In this document: one piece after another, positions 13,231-16,043 of the stretch
How positions within the stretch are numbered: position 1 is the first letter of the stretch
Layout: each line of letters starts with the position of its first letter
Source: Euryarchaeota archaeon UBA439
Lineage (GTDB): Archaea; Thermoplasmatota; Poseidoniia; Poseidoniales; Thalassarchaeaceae
NCBI GenBank assembly: GCA_002497245.1
Contig: DANB01000008.1
Coordinates: 7,309 to 23,351 of the forward strand
Direction: 5' to 3'
DNA: 16,043 nucleotides
The notes under the pieces: generated by a model
Told to the model about the DNA's origin: nothing
What the model saw: the letters and a program-made list of their open reading frames with translations, nothing else
Databases searched by the model: none
Translations under genes and position numbers: made by a program

Positions 13231-14346
13231 ATGAGTTCAGAACCTTTATCGAATCTTGATGATGAAGGGAGTTCAAAAATCGACCGTATGTTCATTAATT
13301 GCGAAGAGATAGTCGGTGTTGAACATGTTACAAGTATAATATCTGGGGGGAAAAGTCACTCAGGCAGTAATCAGATAAATGCATACATTGGTCTTGAGCC
13401 TAGTGGAAAGGCTCACCTTGGTTGGATGGTTTTAGCAGAAACTATTGATAATTTACTTTCAGAAGATGTAAATGTTACAGTTTTGTTGGCCGATTGGCAC
13501 GCATGGGTGAACGATAAGTTCTCAAGAGATATGGGAAAAATCTCTCTTGCTGCTGATTATATGTCTGAAGTTTTCAGAGTACTACTTAATTTCCCAGAAG
13601 AAGGAGAAGGTCCTGGCCAATTGAGATTTATCAGAGCATCTGAAATGATGGATTCAGGAAAATATTGGGAAAGAGTGTTGAGATGTTCGAAAAATATGAG
13701 TTTATCACGTGTCAGGAGAACATTCAGTATTATGGGGAGAGATGAAGACTCTTCTGATCATGATTTGTCGGCATTTTTCTACCCTGCATTACAAGCAGCC
13801 GATATCTTTGAGTTACAAATTGACATAGCACTTGGAGGGATGGATCAAAGAAAAGCTCACATGTATATGAGGGAAGTTGCAGATAGGAACAAATGGGTCA
13901 AAGCCACTTGTATACACACTCCTATGCTATCAGGTCTAAAAGGTGCCAGTGGTAGAATGGACTCTTATGATCATAAAATGTCTAAATCCGATCCTAATAA
14001 TGCTATTTTATTACACGACAATCCAAAGAAATTAGAGAAAAAATTGCGTAAAGCATTCCTCGAAATAGGTAATGATAACTCCGCGGTTTATGAAATAATT
14101 CGATATATTCTTCTCCCCCGAATTGGTAAATTAAATATTGAGCCTAAACCAGAATTTGGCTCACCTTCGTCATGGGAGAGCATTGAAGAACTTGTTTTAG
14201 CAATAAACAAAGGAGATGTACATCCTTTCGATGCTAAAATGGCCGTGGCTAGAGGATTAGCCGAGGTATTAAGCCCGATTTCTGAACATTTTTCAGATAA
14301 TAGTGAGTTATTAGATAATATGAATAAAATCACCGGCTCGCAGTGA
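13231..14346 (+). CDS. tyrS: Tyrosyl-tRNA synthetase, archaeal/eukaryotic type
   Basis: A 371-residue class I synthetase charging tRNA-Tyr. The HIGH-type motif is AHLGW (61-65) within YIGLEPSGKAHLGW. The tyrosine/tRNA-site segment GGMDQRKAHM (202-211) and the KMSKSD loop (249-254) follow. There is no bacterial S4-like C-terminal domain, matching archaeal enzymes. GGTGA precedes the ATG by a few bases. The first 20 residues are acidic and poorly conserved. It follows the DUF5611-like gene by 12 nt; the HMG-CoA synthase gene starts 86 nt later. Confidence 0.95.
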   Translation: MSSEPLSNLDDEGSSKIDRMFINCEEIVGVEHVTSIISGGKSHSGSNQINAYIGLEPSGKAHLGWMVLAETIDNLLSEDVNVTVLLADWHAWVNDKFSRDMGKISLAADYMSEVFRVLLNFPEEGEGPGQLRFIRASEMMDSGKYWERVLRCSKNMSLSRVRRTFSIMGRDEDSSDHDLSAFFYPALQAADIFELQIDIALGGMDQRKAHMYMREVADRNKWVKATCIHTPMLSGLKGASGRMDSYDHKMSKSDPNNAILLHDNPKKLEKKLRKAFLEIGNDNSAVYEIIRYILLPRIGKLNIEPKPEFGSPSSWESIEELVLAINKGDVHPFDAKMAVARGLAEVLSPISEHFSDNSELLDNMNKITGSQ

Positions 14347-14380
14347 AGCGTTTTAATAATCGGCAGGTTCAACCTAATTC

Positions 14381-14390
14381 TATAGTAGAT
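14381..14390 (+). promoter_or_regulatory. Putative TATA box for HMG-CoA synthase
   Basis: TATAGTAGAT lies in the 86-base gap after tyrS. It would give a start near 14409 and a leader of about 24 nt carrying GGAAGG (14421-14426). Motif evidence only; read-through from tyrS is equally possible. Confidence 0.3.
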
Positions 14391-14432
14391 ATCATAACCC
14401 CCTTGCTTTGCGCGAGGCTTGGAAGGATTGAC

Positions 14433-15974
14433 ATGACTGAGGTAGGAATTGACGATATAGCCATACATTTTCCTAAACTATACTTTGGTATGGAAGATTT
14501 TGCTGAGTTCCGTGGTGCAGATTTTGGTAAATTAAATCGTGGACTTGGGCTCGAAGCAATGGCTATCCCTGATGTGCATGAAGATACAGCTACTATGGGT
14601 GCTAATGCTTGTGCACGGTTAATCGATAGAAACAATCTAGATCCTAATAATATCGGAAGAATTTATCTAGGTACTGAATCAGCTCTAGATGGTGCTAAGC
14701 CTACTGCAACTTACATTATGGATATGTTAGAGCAAAGATATCAAAAACAATTTGGAGATGATTGTTTCAGGCATTGTGACGTTGTAGACTTGACTTTTGC
14801 TTGTATAGGGGCTGTAGATGCTATGCACAATACATTAGATTGGGTAGCTAGAGGTGGCGAATCTCAAGATCGAATTGGAATAGTTGTTTTCGCTGATAAT
14901 GCCAAGTATGATCTTGAATCTTCTGGTGAATATACCCAAGGAGCCGGTGGAGGAGCGATTTTGATAAGACATAATCCTCGATTAATTGTAATCCCTGACA
15001 ATTGGGGCGTCTCAACAATGCCTGTTCATGACTTTTTCAAACCTAGAAGAGAAGTAGATATGAAAACGGTTGTTGAGAACGTTCTAGACCTGGCGGAAGA
15101 AGCAGGTGAAAAGCCTAGGAAATCTGGATTAGTAGAAAAAATCCTCGATGTGCTGCCTCTTTCATCGCTTAAAGACAATATTCTTTTCGAATCTAAGACT
15201 TTGAAGATTCATAAAGATACGCCTGTTTTTGATGGGCAGTTTTCGAATCGTTGTTATTCGGAGTCTGTGAAACAAGCATTTATCAATTTTAGAATTGAAG
15301 CAATTCGCTCTGGCAGATATGACCCTGATAATGATGATATTTTGACAGAACAGTGGAAAAGAATAATTGTACATTTACCCTATGCTTTCCAAGGAAAAAG
15401 AATGTTCCCGGATGTTTTTAGACATGATAGAAGGCATTTACCTCTGTGGAATGAAATTATTGAAGAAATCGGTGAAGAACCTTTGCCTGAAGATTTTGAG
15501 GATTATGAAGAGTTTGAGAAAGCAAACGATCATTACCGCCGTTTAATATCTAAAACCTCTTTGTTCAAGGATTTTGTCGATGCTAGAATTGAGAAAGCAC
15601 AAAGGGCATCAAGTCTTGTTGGAAATCAATATACTGGTTCGATATTCCTAGCTCTAATGTCGACAATCGAATCCGATCATCTTGAAAATGAAGAAATGGT
15701 TGGTGAACGTATTGGTTTGTGCGGTTATGGTTCAGGTGCTAAAGCAAAAGTATTCGAAGGTATAATTCAATCCGAATGGAAACAAATTGCAGAAAGGTTC
15801 AATCTATTCGGAAGACTTGAGGAAAGACACCCTATTGACAAAGAAATATATGAATCACTTCATCGAGGAACTGCAAGAAAATCTATTTTATCTCCTGAAA
15901 ATGAATTTGCCTTGGTATCTGTAGGTGGAGATGATGTTCTAGAAGGCCAAAGAAAATATTCTTGGTTCGAATAA
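14433..15974 (+). CDS. mvaS: Hydroxymethylglutaryl-CoA synthase, eukaryotic/bacterial type
   Basis: A 513-residue enzyme condensing acetyl-CoA with acetoacetyl-CoA to HMG-CoA, the entry to mevalonate and archaeal isoprenoid lipids. Catalytic residues of the family are visible: Glu82 (GTESALDGAKP), Cys124 (LTFACIGAVDA) and His314 (IIVHLPYAFQGKRM). The C-terminal motifs VGNQYTGSIF and GERIGLCGYGSG (424-435) fit the same family. It is not the shorter thiolase-like form found with DUF35 proteins in many archaea. Residues about 206-258 are extra relative to the usual spacing between FFKP and the PVFDGQFS motif. I chose the ATG at 14433 because GGAAGG precedes it and the family begins here; a GTG at 14343 overlapping tyrS would add 30 unrelated residues. 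Confidence 0.92.
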   Translation: MTEVGIDDIAIHFPKLYFGMEDFAEFRGADFGKLNRGLGLEAMAIPDVHEDTATMGANACARLIDRNNLDPNNIGRIYLGTESALDGAKPTATYIMDMLEQRYQKQFGDDCFRHCDVVDLTFACIGAVDAMHNTLDWVARGGESQDRIGIVVFADNAKYDLESSGEYTQGAGGGAILIRHNPRLIVIPDNWGVSTMPVHDFFKPRREVDMKTVVENVLDLAEEAGEKPRKSGLVEKILDVLPLSSLKDNILFESKTLKIHKDTPVFDGQFSNRCYSESVKQAFINFRIEAIRSGRYDPDNDDILTEQWKRIIVHLPYAFQGKRMFPDVFRHDRRHLPLWNEIIEEIGEEPLPEDFEDYEEFEKANDHYRRLISKTSLFKDFVDARIEKAQRASSLVGNQYTGSIFLALMSTIESDHLENEEMVGERIGLCGYGSGAKAKVFEGIIQSEWKQIAERFNLFGRLEERHPIDKEIYESLHRGTARKSILSPENEFALVSVGGDDVLEGQRKYSWFE

Positions 15975-15977
15975 TAA

Positions 15978-16043
15978 TTAAGGCTTAATTGCTCTATTGA
16001 TTACAATTCTTTGAACTTCTTGAGTTCCTTCATATATTTGAGT
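15978..16043 (-). CDS. Acyl-CoA dehydrogenase, C-terminal end only
   Basis: Only the last 21 codons are in the window; the 5' part is beyond the right edge. The translation QIYEGTQEVQRIVINRAIKP is the standard C-terminus of acyl-CoA dehydrogenases, and the Glu of YEGT sits at the position of the active-site base in medium- and short-chain enzymes. The stop is 3 nt from the stop of the convergent HMG-CoA synthase gene. It differs from the gcdH end (YEGTHDIH), so it is a second, probably straight- or branched-chain, acyl-CoA dehydrogenase that could also use the nearby EtfAB. Confidence 0.88.
   Translation of the reverse strand, partial: TQIYEGTQEVQRIVINRAIKP

Noticed and set aside
14088..14468. 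126-codon open frame on the minus strand across the tyrS end
   Set aside because: Antisense to conserved TyrRS coding sequence, with no recognisable motifs.
1..16043. CRISPR array, insertion sequence, prophage or defence island
   Set aside because: No regularly spaced repeats, transposase or integrase motifs were seen; nearly every base is accounted for by housekeeping or surface-protein genes.

Overview
The window looks like a piece of a planktonic Marine Group II euryarchaeal genome (Candidatus Poseidoniales). The translation and RNA-modification genes are archaeal (aIF2-alpha, Nop10, S27e, L44e, L37e and an archaeal/eukaryotic-type TyrRS). The base composition is A+T-rich, the coding is dense, and secreted beta-propeller, PKD and calcium-motif proteins sit next to an acyl-CoA dehydrogenase/ETF module, as expected of a marine heterotroph. 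This assignment is inferred from gene content; no phylogeny was run.

Left part (1-3506). A class II tRNA-Ser(CGA) on the minus strand is cut by the left edge. It faces away from a small ubiquitin-like (SAMP/MoaD/ThiS-type) gene on the plus strand. Then comes a tight six-gene minus-strand operon, read right to left: rpl44e, rps27e (56 codons), aIF2-alpha, nop10, a PAC2-family proteasome-assembly chaperone and peptidase E. The first five form the order well known from archaea; pepE is added at the end. The unit joins ribosome biogenesis and initiation to protein turnover.

Middle (3507-8416). Two overlapping genes encode small multi-pass membrane proteins of unknown function. rpl37e and purF follow, a classical archaeal pairing, although this PurF resembles the proteobacterial enzyme. 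Next is a cytoplasmic-looking beta-propeller protein with a C-terminal PKD domain. It meets, tail to tail, a membrane-anchored protein with a calcium-type DxDGD motif.

Right part (7739-16043). On the minus strand, glutaryl-CoA dehydrogenase-like gcdH, etfB and etfA form a catabolic electron-transfer unit, with the DxDGD protein downstream. Upstream of gcdH is a signal-peptide, beta-propeller protein with a C-terminal membrane anchor. Diverging from it on the plus strand are a small DUF5611-like protein, tyrS and a eukaryotic/bacterial-type HMG-CoA synthase of the mevalonate pathway. The last bases hold the C-terminus of a second acyl-CoA dehydrogenase on the minus strand.

I see no CRISPR array, insertion sequence, prophage or defence system. 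The points most worth a second look are a long-range inverted repeat covering the rpl37e ribosome-binding site, an L44e that has lost its zinc cysteines, a bacterial-type PurF in an archaeal neighbourhood, a PAC2 protein ending in an HbYX-like motif, and an HMG-CoA synthase with a large internal insertion. No stretch longer than 300 bases lacks a gene.
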